A DNA stretch of 64,000 nt. Origin: Salinimicrobium xinjiangense DSM 19287. GTDB lineage: Bacteria; Bacteroidota; Bacteroidia; Flavobacteriales; Flavobacteriaceae. How positions within the stretch are numbered: position 1 is the first letter of the stretch; every line of letters begins with the position of its first letter. A program made the translations under genes and the position numbers. Shown one piece after another: positions 42,173-50,643 of this stretch. The notes beneath the pieces were generated by a model, which was not told the DNA's origin, did no database searches, and saw only the letters and a program-made list of their open reading frames with translations. The stretch is taken from positions 237,015-301,014 of the forward strand of contig NZ_AUIG01000002.1 of the NCBI RefSeq assembly GCF_000423585.1, written 5' to 3'.

Positions 42173-44548
42173 CTATTTAATAGGAATTCTAAGCATTAAT
42201 TGAATGTTTCTGCCCATTTCGGGGATCTCCAGTGCCCTGTAAAAACTAGTGTGATTAAAATATTTATGATTAAATAAATTGGTCACCCGCAGGTTAAGAT
42301 CGGCACTTAATTTGCCTATTTGAAGCCCTGTCTTTATACCTCCTCCAAATATCTGGTAACCCGGAGTGATCTTTTCCTGTTGCGCAATTCTATCCTGCTC
42401 AAGCGCAAAGGACGTATTTGCAAAAATTTCCGGCTTTCTTAAGATAAGGAATTCTTCAGATAAAGTATAACTTACTTCAGCAAAGCCGTTAGCAGGAGGA
42501 GTGAAGGGGAGCGGATAATTTCTTGAACTATCACCGGTAACTTGCCTGTTGTAGAGATATTCAAATGTTCCCATGACATGCAGTTTCTCAAAAAACCTTT
42601 TTTCGAGCTCAAGTTCAATCCCCGTCAGCAGGGCTTCACTTTGAGTGAACTGATAGGTCTGGCCCGAATGAGGTAATACAGAAAAAACACCACTGGGATT
42701 CAGGAATATATAGTTATCAAAATAATATAAATAAGGACTTGCTGATATCCTGAAACTGTCTTTGTTATAGTTAAGCTTTGTATCAAAAACGTAACCTTTT
42801 TCAGCATCAAGATCTGCATCACCTCTTTCATGCCTGAAAGATCCATGATGTATGCCATTTGCTCCCAATTCAATAGCTGTGGGAAGCCTAAAGCTGGTAC
42901 CGGTATTTACCGAAAAATCCCAGTTTTCATTAATGTTATACAATAAGCCCGTCATTGCATTGAAATTGGAGAAATCTCTTTTTAATTCAGGACTCCGTTG
43001 GGCATATTGAGAAGCTTCTAATTCAGAACGCCCTCTACTGGTTAAATACTCAAATAATAACCCGTCATAATATTCTTCAACAGAAATCTGACTATAGTCG
43101 AATCTTGTGCCCAGGTTTATCCTGAGTTTCTCTGTGACATCAAATTCATGGGTTAGGAATATACCTGTGTTCGTTCTGAAATATTCGGGAAGGAGAAAAT
43201 TATATCCACCAATAGAATTATCCTGGATCTGGCCCTGCACCCCAATGGTACTTTTACTGCCATTCGAAAATGCCCGGCTTACCTTCACCTGAGCATCATA
43301 GGTGTTGAGGTCAAAATCGAGCTCTAAATTCGGGTTTACTTCAGGAGGTTCCTGGCCGCTGTAATGGGTGTGAAAAAGACTCCACTCCTGCCGGTGATTG
43401 TTCTGAAAACCCAGTATTAGCTCAAAGGTATAATCATGGTAAAACCATTGATTTTTACTAATGGCCTTAAGATGATTTACCTTCTGAAATGGAAAATCAA
43501 TATTACGCTTATCGCCATCATCCCTTACTCTCCCTACCGAGGGAATACCGTGAGCACCGGGAAAGAATCCCGACTTAAAATAAACATTACTTAAACTTAA
43601 AGTGCCTTTGTAATGTGGAGCTATATAACCTATCTGCCCATAAAGATCCACTTCTTTACCGGCTGTATTCTTAAGCTCCTGGTTATAAACAGGTATATTA
43701 AAATTTAAATAGACTATACTATCTGTGGGAACTGAATAGTCTCCAAACTCACTTAAAGTTGCCTTGGTTTTGTAGAAGAACCTGTTCTTACGGTAGGTGA
43801 GATTGGCCGCAGAAGTCAACCTGTTGTTCACACTATGAGCGAGTCCAAGAACTTCTCCCGAAAACCCTTTTTGAGGAACCTGATCATTAATGATCTTTAT
43901 TACTCCTCCCATGGCATCACTGCCATGTTCAATAGCGCCGACTCCTTTTATGACCTCAATATTTTCCACATTAAGTGCGTCTATTTCAAGGCCATGATCT
44001 GCTCCCCATTGCTGCCCTTCCTGTTTGATCCCCTGTTCGGTTACAGCTACACGATTAAATCCAAGCCCACGAATGATGGGTTTTGAGGTGCCGGCTCCTA
44101 TCTCTACGGAGTTTACTCCCGGAAGACGATCAAGTGTTTTGGCCAGGGAACCGGTGAATTGATCCTGAAGATATTCCCGGTTTACCCGCTCTTTGTTCTC
44201 TGCACCGCTTCTTTGAGTAAGGCCGGTCAAAACAATTTCCTCCAGGGCTGCCGCATCTTCTTTAAGAGTAAAATTTAATACCAGATCTTCTTCAATCGAA
44301 ACCACAGTGTCTATTTGTTTGAACCCCAGGAACGAAATATTTAAATTGTACGTTCCTTTAGTGATATGACTTATGTGATAATTACCCTGTTTATCTGAGG
44401 TGCTGAAAAAGCTTCCAAAATGCACATGAGCATGTTCGAGAGGCTGATTTTTCTCATCTGTGATACGCCCTTCCAGGGTAATGGATTGAGCAGCCGCACA
44501 AAAGGGTAAAAAATAAAGAATGAATAAAGCTAAACCTGTCTGTTTCAT
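42173..44548 (-). CDS. TonB-dependent receptor, ZnuD-like
   Basis: 791 residues: signal peptide (1-20), carboxypeptidase-regulatory-like domain (about 24-105, with the His-rich EHAHVHFGSF), plug (about 115-225) and barrel. The plug block TEQGIKQEGQQWGADHGLEID, then IEVIKGVGAIEHGSDAMGGVI, is characteristic of the ZnuD group of zinc/cadmium receptors, and the barrel holds His-rich loops (ANGIHHGSFRHERGDAD; NNHRQEWSLFHTHYSG). Ends LMLRIPIK. Flanked by two small His/Cys proteins and a DUF4625-like lipoprotein with gaps of 79, 2 and 31 bases, so probably one operon. Zinc as substrate is inferred from this resemblance. Confidence 0.85.
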   Translation of the reverse strand: MKQTGLALFILYFLPFCAAAQSITLEGRITDEKNQPLEHAHVHFGSFFSTSDKQGNYHISHITKGTYNLNISFLGFKQIDTVVSIEEDLVLNFTLKEDAAALEEIVLTGLTQRSGAENKERVNREYLQDQFTGSLAKTLDRLPGVNSVEIGAGTSKPIIRGLGFNRVAVTEQGIKQEGQQWGADHGLEIDALNVENIEVIKGVGAIEHGSDAMGGVIKIINDQVPQKGFSGEVLGLAHSVNNRLTSAANLTYRKNRFFYKTKATLSEFGDYSVPTDSIVYLNFNIPVYNQELKNTAGKEVDLYGQIGYIAPHYKGTLSLSNVYFKSGFFPGAHGIPSVGRVRDDGDKRNIDFPFQKVNHLKAISKNQWFYHDYTFELILGFQNNHRQEWSLFHTHYSGQEPPEVNPNLELDFDLNTYDAQVKVSRAFSNGSKSTIGVQGQIQDNSIGGYNFLLPEYFRTNTGIFLTHEFDVTEKLRINLGTRFDYSQISVEEYYDGLLFEYLTSRGRSELEASQYAQRSPELKRDFSNFNAMTGLLYNINENWDFSVNTGTSFRLPTAIELGANGIHHGSFRHERGDADLDAEKGYVFDTKLNYNKDSFRISASPYLYYFDNYIFLNPSGVFSVLPHSGQTYQFTQSEALLTGIELELEKRFFEKLHVMGTFEYLYNRQVTGDSSRNYPLPFTPPANGFAEVSYTLSEEFLILRKPEIFANTSFALEQDRIAQQEKITPGYQIFGGGIKTGLQIGKLSADLNLRVTNLFNHKYFNHTSFYRALEIPEMGRNIQLMLRIPIK

Positions 44549-44627
44549 TTTGGAATTCCTGGTGTAAACTAGAGCTTAAATAACTCAAAAGCCTGAATTT
44601 GTGAAAATTATGCTTTTAACGGGATCG

Positions 44628-44963
44628 TTATGCTATAGTTGCCGGTGGTGCTCTTAATGAAAAGATTGTTTGAGGAAGAAGAAATATTGGTTCTGTGAGG
44701 GAAGTATTTTGTTTATTATAATCTTCTGGAAGATTAATATTATAAACGAACATCTTCGGGGCATCTGCTGAAGAAAAAGTGAAATCACATAAATCACAAT
44801 CTACGGCAGACTGGGAAAAGTTTATTGTTAGCTCTGAAGCTGAAATATTTTTTGATGCTTCTGAAGAGGCGAGGTGGGCGCAGGTATGCAATGCCGGCAG
44901 CAGACTGGCTGCCAGCATTAACAGGCCTAAAAATAGGTTTATATATGTTCCTTCGCTTTTCAC
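44628..44963 (-). CDS. Small exported Cys protein ending RAPP (operon leader)
   Basis: 111 residues if the GTG at 44961-44963 is used; the first Met codon inside is at residue 16 (44918). A hydrophobic signal region ends near HTCAHL, followed by AVDCDLCDF (CxxC) and the C-terminus LPQTIFSLRAPPATI. Paired Cys and the RAPP ending resemble DUF2946-like metal-related proteins and its counterpart at 41823. The promoter TACCTTTG at 44971-44978 would start transcription within a few bases of the GTG, so that GTG would be leaderless; the internal ATG is a real alternative. Confidence 0.65.
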   Translation of the reverse strand: MKSEGTYINLFLGLLMLAASLLPALHTCAHLASSEASKNISASELTINFSQSAVDCDLCDFTFSSADAPKMFVYNINLPEDYNKQNTSLTEPIFLLPQTIFSLRAPPATIA

Positions 44964-44970
44964 TTGGCTC

Positions 44971-45000
44971 CAAAGGTATAAAACAAGCTCATGGTATCAA
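44971..45000 (-). promoter_or_regulatory. Promoter of the metal-uptake-like operon (TTG-N19-TACCTTTG)
   Basis: On the minus strand TACCTTTG (44978-44971) with TTG (45000-44998) 19 bases upstream, an exact fit to the Bacteroidetes consensus. Confidence 0.65.
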
Positions 45001-45031
45001 GCCTGTTTTTACATTATGTGTAGATCAAAGT

Positions 45032-46021
45032 CTATACCAGTTTGTTCTCCACCAGGTATTCCGCAATCTGTACTGCATTTGTAGCCGCTCCTTTACGAAG
45101 ATTGTCGGCCACTATCCACATGTTCAGGGAATTTGGTTGGGAGAGATCTCTTCTAATGCGGCCTACAAAAACATCATCCTTACCTTCTGCATAGATCGGC
45201 ATAGGGTAGGTATTGACATCTGTATTATCCTGAACAGTAACTCCCGGGAAATTGTTAAGCAGGCTGCGAACTTCATTGATGTCGAAGTCATTTTTAAAAG
45301 TCACGTTGACAGACTCACTGTGTCCACCAACCACCGGAATTCTAATGGCAGTGGCAGTTACATTAACTGAATCATCCTTTAAAATCTTTTTGGTTTCATT
45401 GGTAAGTTTCATTTCTTCCTTTGTGTAACCATTAGATTCAAACACATCACATTGAGGGATTGCATTACGGTGAATAGGATATGGATAAGCCATTTCTCCT
45501 TTTTCGCCTCTGTATTCATTCTCTAGTTGTTGTACTGCTTTTACCCCTGTGCCGGTGATGGATTGATAAGTAGATACCACAACTCTTGTAATACCATACT
45601 TCTCATGAAGGGGAGCAAGAGCCAATACCATTTGAATGGTAGAGCAGTTGGGATTAGCGATGATCTTGTCCTGTGAGGTTAGATCTTTGGCATTAATTTC
45701 CGGCACCACCAGCTTTTTGTCGGGGTGCATTCTCCATGCCGAAGAGTTGTCTATTACCGTGGTTCCCGCTTCGGCGAATTTGGGAGCCCATTCAAGTGAG
45801 GTTTCTCCCCCTGCCGAAAACAAAGCGATTTCCGGTTTTTGACTTACAGCTTCCTCTAATCCGATTACTTGATATTCTTTTCCGTTAAAGCTGATCTTTG
45901 ATCCTACAGATCTTTCCGAAGCTACCGGCAACAATTCGGTCACCGGGAAATTTCTTTCTGCAAGTACTTTTAACATCACCTGTCCCACCATACCGGTGGC
46001 TCCAACTACTGCTATTTTCAT
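45032..46021 (-). CDS. asd: Aspartate-semialdehyde dehydrogenase
   Basis: Reduces aspartyl phosphate to aspartate semialdehyde for Lys, Met, Thr and diaminopimelate synthesis. 329 residues from the start MKIAVVGATGMVGQVM (46021). The Rossmann motif is GATGMVG; the active-site Cys lies in ANPNCSTIQMV, and the substrate blocks are STYQSITGTGVKAVQQL and GGHSESVNVTF. The 31 residues in the frame upstream are translated from a hairpin repeat (AGACCTCACTG type) and are not part of the protein. The leader of about 70 bases therefore contains a strong hairpin. Confidence 0.93.
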   Translation of the reverse strand: MKIAVVGATGMVGQVMLKVLAERNFPVTELLPVASERSVGSKISFNGKEYQVIGLEEAVSQKPEIALFSAGGETSLEWAPKFAEAGTTVIDNSSAWRMHPDKKLVVPEINAKDLTSQDKIIANPNCSTIQMVLALAPLHEKYGITRVVVSTYQSITGTGVKAVQQLENEYRGEKGEMAYPYPIHRNAIPQCDVFESNGYTKEEMKLTNETKKILKDDSVNVTATAIRIPVVGGHSESVNVTFKNDFDINEVRSLLNNFPGVTVQDNTDVNTYPMPIYAEGKDDVFVGRIRRDLSQPNSLNMWIVADNLRKGAATNAVQIAEYLVENKLV

Positions 46022-46038
46022 TCTATATATAGATTTTA

Positions 46039-46071
46039 AGACCTCACTGATTTCGGAAACCAGTGAGGTCT
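46039..46071. repeat. AGACCTCAC-type hairpin in the asd leader
   Basis: AGACCTCACTG (46039-46049) pairs with CAGTGAGGTCT (46061-46071), 11 bp with an 11-base loop, between the asd -7 box and its ATG. No T tract in the direction of asd. Confidence 0.75.
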
Positions 46072-46100
46072 CCATTTGGGAAGTCTGGATTTTAATTTTG

Positions 46101-46108
46101 CAAAGGTA
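46101..46108 (-). promoter_or_regulatory. asd -7 box TACCTTTG
   Basis: CAAAGGTA on the plus strand, i.e. TACCTTTG toward asd, about 80 bases before the ATG at 46021. No good -33 element seen. Confidence 0.5.
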
Positions 46109-46214
46109 TTGCACTGCAAATAATTAAAAGAATGACCTAAAGAAATTTTCGGAACGTTTGATGTCTTTATAACCACTTTGTACAGATTGTTAAAAATAGA
46201 GACAGGTAAAAAAA

Positions 46215-46238
46215 GACCCCCGTGGTGACGGGGGTTTT
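46215..46238 (-). terminator. Terminator after mscL
   Basis: ACCCCCGT (46216-46223), loop GGTG, ACGGGGGT (46228-46235); on the minus strand it is followed by a run of T (AAAAAAA on plus, 46208-46214). Confidence 0.85.
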
Positions 46239-46322
46239 GGGTTAGGATATGTAGCGTAGCGGTTACTACGTGTGATTAATCGTATTTTTGCAAATATAAA
46301 ACTTTAAAAATATATTTTTAGT

Positions 46323-46760
46323 TTACGCCCTTCCTGAATTTTGTCTTTTGAGTTCATCCCTTATCTCCGTCAGCAATTCTTCCTGGGAAGGTCCTTTTGG
46401 CTCTGTAACCTTTGGGGCCTCTTTTTTGGTTTTGGTGCGCTCGTAGGCACGAAGAACTAAAAAGATAAAAAATGCTACGATCACAAAATAAATAGTGGCC
46501 TGGATAACATTGCCATAAGTGAGAACGGCGGCTTCTGCTTCACGAGCTGCGTCAAGAGTTTCGTATTCACCTCCATCAAGGGCGATGAACTGATTTGAGA
46601 AATCCACTCCTCCTGTAATTACACCTATTAAAGGCATAATAATATCCTCTACAAAAGAGGAGATAATTTTATTAAAAGCCGCACCTATTACCACTGCAGT
46701 GGCAAGCGCAATGATGTCACCTTTCATTAGAAAGGCCTTAAAATCTTTTAAAAATGCCAT
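46323..46760 (-). CDS. mscL: Large-conductance mechanosensitive channel
   Basis: Opens under membrane tension to release solutes on osmotic downshock. 145 residues with two membrane helices: [40 protein letters not shown] (TM1 with the conserved gating region) and [20 protein letters not shown] (TM2), then a helical C-terminus with [14 protein letters not shown]. Normal length. Confidence 0.95.
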   Translation of the reverse strand: MAFLKDFKAFLMKGDIIALATAVVIGAAFNKIISSFVEDIIMPLIGVITGGVDFSNQFIALDGGEYETLDAAREAEAAVLTYGNVIQATIYFVIVAFFIFLVLRAYERTKTKKEAPKVTEPKGPSQEELLTEIRDELKRQNSGRA

Positions 46761-46797
46761 AGTTGTTTGGTTGAATTAGCAGCTTAAATGTAAGAAA

Positions 46798-47913
46798 TTA
46801 ATTACTTACAAGTACTCTTTTGACCCTTTGAGAAATACCGGTGATTAATTCATAGGAGATAGTATTGCCTTTTGCTGCAAATTCCGTAGCATGCTGAGGT
46901 CCGCCAAAGACAATAACTTCATCGCCTTCCTCACAATCAATTCCTGTAATATCTACCATGATCATATCCATGCATACATTCCCAATAATGGGAGCGTAAT
47001 TTCCATTGATGATCACTCCTGCGCGACTGTTTCCATATTGCCTGTTTATACCATCTGCATGGCCCAGAGGCAGAGTGGCTGTTTTGGTAACTTTTTTTGC
47101 TTTAAAAGCTCTGTTGTAGCCCAATGTTTCTCCTTTTTTCATGTGATGGATCTGGGAGATTATGGTTTTCAATGTAGCAATAGGCCTCAATTTTTGATCT
47201 ATTGGTTCATCATTGCCAAAACCATAAAGCCCTATACCTGTTCGAACCATATCAAAATGAGCCCTGGGATAATTGATTACTCCAGATGTATTGCAAATAT
47301 GAAGCATAGGCCGGTAACCCAATTCATCATATAGCTTTAAGGCTATATTCCGGAAAGTATGGATCTGTAATAAGGTAAATTCCCGTTCCCGCCAGTCCTC
47401 ACTGGCTGCCAGGTGGGAAAAGAAAGAAGCAGCCTTTAATGCTTCAGTACTTTTCAAAAGATCTCTCACTACTTGAGTTTCTTTTTCAGAAAATCCCAGT
47501 CTGTTGAGCCCGGTGTTGAACTTGATGTGTACCGGATAATTTTTTTGATTTTGTCTTTCGGCTGTCTCTATGAATTCTTCCAGAACAAATTTGCTGTACA
47601 GGCTAGGCTCAAGACAATTTTCAATAATAGCTTCAAAATTCACCGACTGTGGGTGTAGGACTAAAATCGGGGTTTCTATACCTGCTTGACGCAAAGCTAT
47701 TCCTTCATCTGTATAGGCCACGGCAAAATAATCGACACCTAATTCTACAAGTTTACGGGCAATACCTGCAACATCACTGCCATAGCCAAAAGCTTTTACA
47801 ACCGCCATAAGTTTTACATCCTTATCTGTTTTAGAACGGAGATAATCGTAGTTATGGGCAAGAGCATTAAGATCAATTTCAAGTACGGTCTCCCTGGCTT
47901 TCGGCATGTTCAC
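46798..47913 (-). CDS. alr: Alanine racemase
   Basis: PLP-dependent L/D-alanine interconversion for peptidoglycan. 371 residues; PLP Lys40 in [12 protein letters not shown]; second base Tyr in [11 protein letters not shown]. The gene overlaps the 3' end of tdk by 35 bases (or 29 if the second Met, 47907, is used), so the two are tightly coupled. Confidence 0.94.
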   Translation of the reverse strand: MNMPKARETVLEIDLNALAHNYDYLRSKTDKDVKLMAVVKAFGYGSDVAGIARKLVELGVDYFAVAYTDEGIALRQAGIETPILVLHPQSVNFEAIIENCLEPSLYSKFVLEEFIETAERQNQKNYPVHIKFNTGLNRLGFSEKETQVVRDLLKSTEALKAASFFSHLAASEDWREREFTLLQIHTFRNIALKLYDELGYRPMLHICNTSGVINYPRAHFDMVRTGIGLYGFGNDEPIDQKLRPIATLKTIISQIHHMKKGETLGYNRAFKAKKVTKTATLPLGHADGINRQYGNSRAGVIINGNYAPIIGNVCMDMIMVDITGIDCEEGDEVIVFGGPQHATEFAAKGNTISYELITGISQRVKRVLVSN

Positions 47914-48547
47914 TTCTTTTATTTTCTTTTACTTCTTCTGGTTCTTTAACTTCCAGATTTCGGAGTTTTTCCCGTAATCTCGCTTTATAGAAAGCTCCGC
48001 GGCTTAAAGGTTCGTATTCTTCTGTTTCTCCCAGCATTACAAGATCTTCATTGGAGGTTTTTCTGTAGCTGAACTGGGCGAGATTTCCTGTGCGGGTGCA
48101 AACAGCATGCACTTTAGTGACATATTCGGCTGTTGCCATAAGGAAAGGCATTGGACCAAAGGGATTTCCTTTAAAATCCATGTCAAGGCCCGCAACTATC
48201 ACCCTCACCCCCCTGTTAGCCAGATCATTACAGACCGTTACGATCTCCTCGTCAAAAAACTGTGCTTCATCAATTCCCACCACGTCACAATCATCGGCAA
48301 GTAACCGAATATTGGCAGCAGCAGGTACGGGGGTAGACCTTATTTCATTTGAATCATGGGAAACCACCATTTCTTCGTTATACCGGGTGTCTATGGCCGG
48401 TTTAAAAATTTCAACTTTTTGTTTTGCAAATTTGGCGCGCTTGAGCCTGCGAATAAGCTCTTCGGTCTTTCCCGAGAACATCGATCCACATATAACTTCA
48501 ATCCAACCAAATTGCTCCTTATGATTTACAGTATTTTCGAGAAACAT
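47879..48547 (-). CDS. tdk: Thymidine kinase
   Basis: Phosphorylates thymidine in salvage. 222 residues from ATG 48547 ([31 protein letters not shown]); the 18 residues of the longer frame are not conserved. P-loop [10 protein letters not shown], Walker-B-like DEAQFF and the lasso segment are present. Of the usual zinc-ribbon cysteines only one remains ([17 protein letters not shown]), and the C-terminal pair is absent, so structural zinc is probably missing. Ends in a charged tail that overlaps alr. Confidence 0.9.
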   Translation of the reverse strand: MFLENTVNHKEQFGWIEVICGSMFSGKTEELIRRLKRAKFAKQKVEIFKPAIDTRYNEEMVVSHDSNEIRSTPVPAAANIRLLADDCDVVGIDEAQFFDEEIVTVCNDLANRGVRVIVAGLDMDFKGNPFGPMPFLMATAEYVTKVHAVCTRTGNLAQFSYRKTSNEDLVMLGETEEYEPLSRGAFYKARLREKLRNLEVKEPEEVKENKRSEHAESQGDRT

Positions 48548-48598
48548 TTTGTATTTTTCAAGACCAAAAAACGAACTTCGCTTTTTATAAAGGTGACA

Positions 48599-48606
48599 CA
48601 AATTTA
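48599..48606 (-). promoter_or_regulatory. tdk -7 box TAAATTTG
   Basis: CAAATTTA on plus, giving TAAATTTG toward tdk, 52 bases before its ATG; between divergent genes. Confidence 0.45.
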
Positions 48607-48637
48607 ATTAAAATACAACCGCATTTAATTTGCAAGC

Positions 48638-49450
48638 ATGAAAGTTATGAAAAAGCAATTGAAAGAGGAATTAGTAGCTTTAGCCGAAAAAATCTCCCTA
48701 TTGAAAGAAAGGGATGAGGTGGCTGCTGGAGAACTTAAGGAGCTGGCTAAGAGGTTGTACGAGCAGCTTACAATATATGATTTTACGGAATCTAATCTTT
48801 TTGAAGCTACCGAACAAAGACAACGGGAAGTGGTGAAAACTGCACAACAGGTGAAAGCTCCCGCTGAAAAAAAGCAGGAGAAACAAGCTGCTGAAAAGAA
48901 ACCGATTCCCGAAAAACAACCGGTTCCCGTTAAACAAGAAGTGCAGGAGAATGAAGATGAGTACAATCCTACCGGTCTCGAATACAATCCTGAAGATATT
49001 ACCGAACCCAATACCGAAAAGATCAAGGATATAGTAGCGCAAATGCCGCCGGAGACGCAGCAGATAGATGATCTTTTTGCACAGGTGGAATCCCGCAATT
49101 ATAAAAAGAATGATATGCAGGATATAGGGGGAGTGCATTACGACAACCTGCCTCAGTTTGAGCCTGTAAGTAAGTCGGGAGGGAGCTCTGATAAACCCAG
49201 GTCTGTAAACGACCGGCTTAAAAAAGGCATTAACATTGGCCTCAACGACCGTCTTGCTTTTGTAAAGCATCTTTTTGATGGAAGTACCTCCGATTATAAC
49301 AGGGTATTGTCCCAATTGAATACCATTAAATCAAAAGAAGAAGCTTTCAATTTTGTGGCAAATATGGTGAAGCCTGATTACAACAACTGGGAAGGAAAAG
49401 AGGATTATGAGAGCAGATTTCTTACCATAATCGAAAAGAAATTTGAGTAG
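48638..49450 (+). CDS. Conserved hypothetical protein upstream of rsmI
   Basis: 270 residues, no signal peptide or membrane segment. An N-terminal helical part (KEELVALAEKISLLKERDE...LYEQLTIYDF), a long Lys/Glu/Gln/Pro-rich disordered middle (about 75-115) and a C-terminal compact domain (NDRLAFVKHLFDGSTSDYNRVLSQLNTIKSKEEAFNFVANMVKPDYNNWEGKEDYESRFLTIIEKKF). I recognise the C-terminal block as a Bacteroidetes-specific conserved unit with no known function. The start is ATG 48638 or 48647. Nine bases before rsmI, so probably cotranscribed. Confidence 0.8.
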   Translation: MKVMKKQLKEELVALAEKISLLKERDEVAAGELKELAKRLYEQLTIYDFTESNLFEATEQRQREVVKTAQQVKAPAEKKQEKQAAEKKPIPEKQPVPVKQEVQENEDEYNPTGLEYNPEDITEPNTEKIKDIVAQMPPETQQIDDLFAQVESRNYKKNDMQDIGGVHYDNLPQFEPVSKSGGSSDKPRSVNDRLKKGINIGLNDRLAFVKHLFDGSTSDYNRVLSQLNTIKSKEEAFNFVANMVKPDYNNWEGKEDYESRFLTIIEKKFE

Positions 49451-49458
49451 CAGGCTTT

Positions 49459-50130
49459 ATGGCTAAACTATACCTGGTTCCAACTCCTATCGGAAATCTG
49501 GAAGACATTACCTTAAGGGCGATCAGAGTTCTTAAGGAGGTCGATCTTATCCTGGCCGAAGATACCCGAAACAGCGGTAAACTCCTGAAGCATCTCGATA
49601 TCACCACTCCCATGCAGAGTCACCATATGCATAATGAGCATAAAACCGTGGAGGGGATAGTGAGACAGATCCAAAATGGTAAAACCATAGCGCTAATTAG
49701 TGATGCAGGAACCCCTGCAATAAGTGACCCTGGATTTTTACTTACCAGAGCCTGTGTCGAAGCCGGGGTGGAATTAGATTGTTTGCCCGGGGCCACAGCC
49801 TTTGTTCCGGCGCTGGTGAACAGCGGATTACCCAATGATAAATTCGTTTTCGAAGGTTTTCTGCCCGTTAAGAAAGGGAGACAGACCAGGCTGGAATTCC
49901 TTGCGCAGGAAACCCGGACCATAATATTCTATGAATCGCCTCACAAACTGCTAAAGACCCTGGCACAGATAAAGGAATTTTTCGGAGAAGAAAGGCAGGT
50001 CTCCGTATCGCGCGAAATCACAAAACTTCATGAGGAAACCATGAGAGGAACTGCTACGGAGGTCCTGGAACATTATGAGAATAAGCCTCCGAAGGGCGAG
50101 ATCGTATTAGTTGTTGCAGGAAGAAAATAA
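49459..50130 (+). CDS. rsmI: 16S rRNA (cytidine-1402-2'-O)-methyltransferase
   Basis: Methylates C1402 in the ribosomal decoding centre. 223 residues of the tetrapyrrole-methylase fold: LYLVPTPIGNLEDITLRA (SAM-binding start), LAEDTRNSGKLLKHL, ALISDAGTPAISDPGFLL, IFYESPHKL and KGEIVLVVAG. Normal length. It converges with the next gene at one base distance. Confidence 0.95.
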   Translation: MAKLYLVPTPIGNLEDITLRAIRVLKEVDLILAEDTRNSGKLLKHLDITTPMQSHHMHNEHKTVEGIVRQIQNGKTIALISDAGTPAISDPGFLLTRACVEAGVELDCLPGATAFVPALVNSGLPNDKFVFEGFLPVKKGRQTRLEFLAQETRTIIFYESPHKLLKTLAQIKEFFGEERQVSVSREITKLHEETMRGTATEVLEHYENKPPKGEIVLVVAGRK

Positions 50131-50131
50131 T

Positions 50132-50479
50132 CTATTCCCTCACATTAATAATGAGTGTTGTGATAGTTTCTGAATAAACAGTTGCCCCGTTGGAATCCTG
50201 TCTTTTGATCTTGACAACTTCTGTTCCCGTGAAAGTATCTTCAGGAGCATAGATGTAATAGAGCCCGTTCTCCCGGTGCTGAATTTCACTAACAGAAAAA
50301 TTTTGTGCCTGTTGCGAGATGTTAAAGCCGCCCTCAACAGGCATAGCTTTGGCCAGGAAAAATTCCAAAGTCTCCGCCTGAGATATTGTAAATGTTTCCT
50401 CATTTTTCTCAACCTCATTCGAATTATCGGTACATGATAATAATGCAACTGATAAAAAGAAAAGAATTAATTTTCTCAT
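50132..50479 (-). CDS. Small lipoprotein of unknown function
   Basis: 115 residues: signal with lipobox VALLSCTDN (Cys16), acidic spacer, then a beta-rich region with YYIYAPEDTFTGTEVVKIKRQDSNGATVYSETITTLIINVRE, which looks like a small cadherin/Ig-like strand repeat typical of Bacteroidetes surface lipoproteins. No recognised family. Convergent with rsmI with one intervening base, so the two 3' ends must share or lack a terminator. Confidence 0.65.
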   Translation of the reverse strand: MRKLILFFLSVALLSCTDNSNEVEKNEETFTISQAETLEFFLAKAMPVEGGFNISQQAQNFSVSEIQHRENGLYYIYAPEDTFTGTEVVKIKRQDSNGATVYSETITTLIINVRE

Positions 50480-50622
50480 TTATAAATGTTTACCGGGAAT
50501 GTACCAAAATTAAATCAGACAGTACGAAAAATATCATTTTTGAGATCTGTTTTAGAGAGAATTTTCTTCAATTCCTATTTTTCTAAGCTTCTGTAGGAAG
50601 CCAATTTATTCTAAACAATCTG

Positions 50623-50630
50623 TACTTTTG
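50623..50630 (+). promoter_or_regulatory. recJ -7 box TACTTTTG
   Basis: Perfect TAnnTTTG, 14 bases before the ATG at 50644, giving a very short leader. Confidence 0.5.
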
Positions 50631-50643
50631 AAAAAAAATATTG

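Noticed and set aside
46022..46114. 31-residue N-terminal extension of asd
   Set aside because: Encoded largely by the AGACCTCAC hairpin repeat; the conserved protein begins MKIAVVGATG at 46021.
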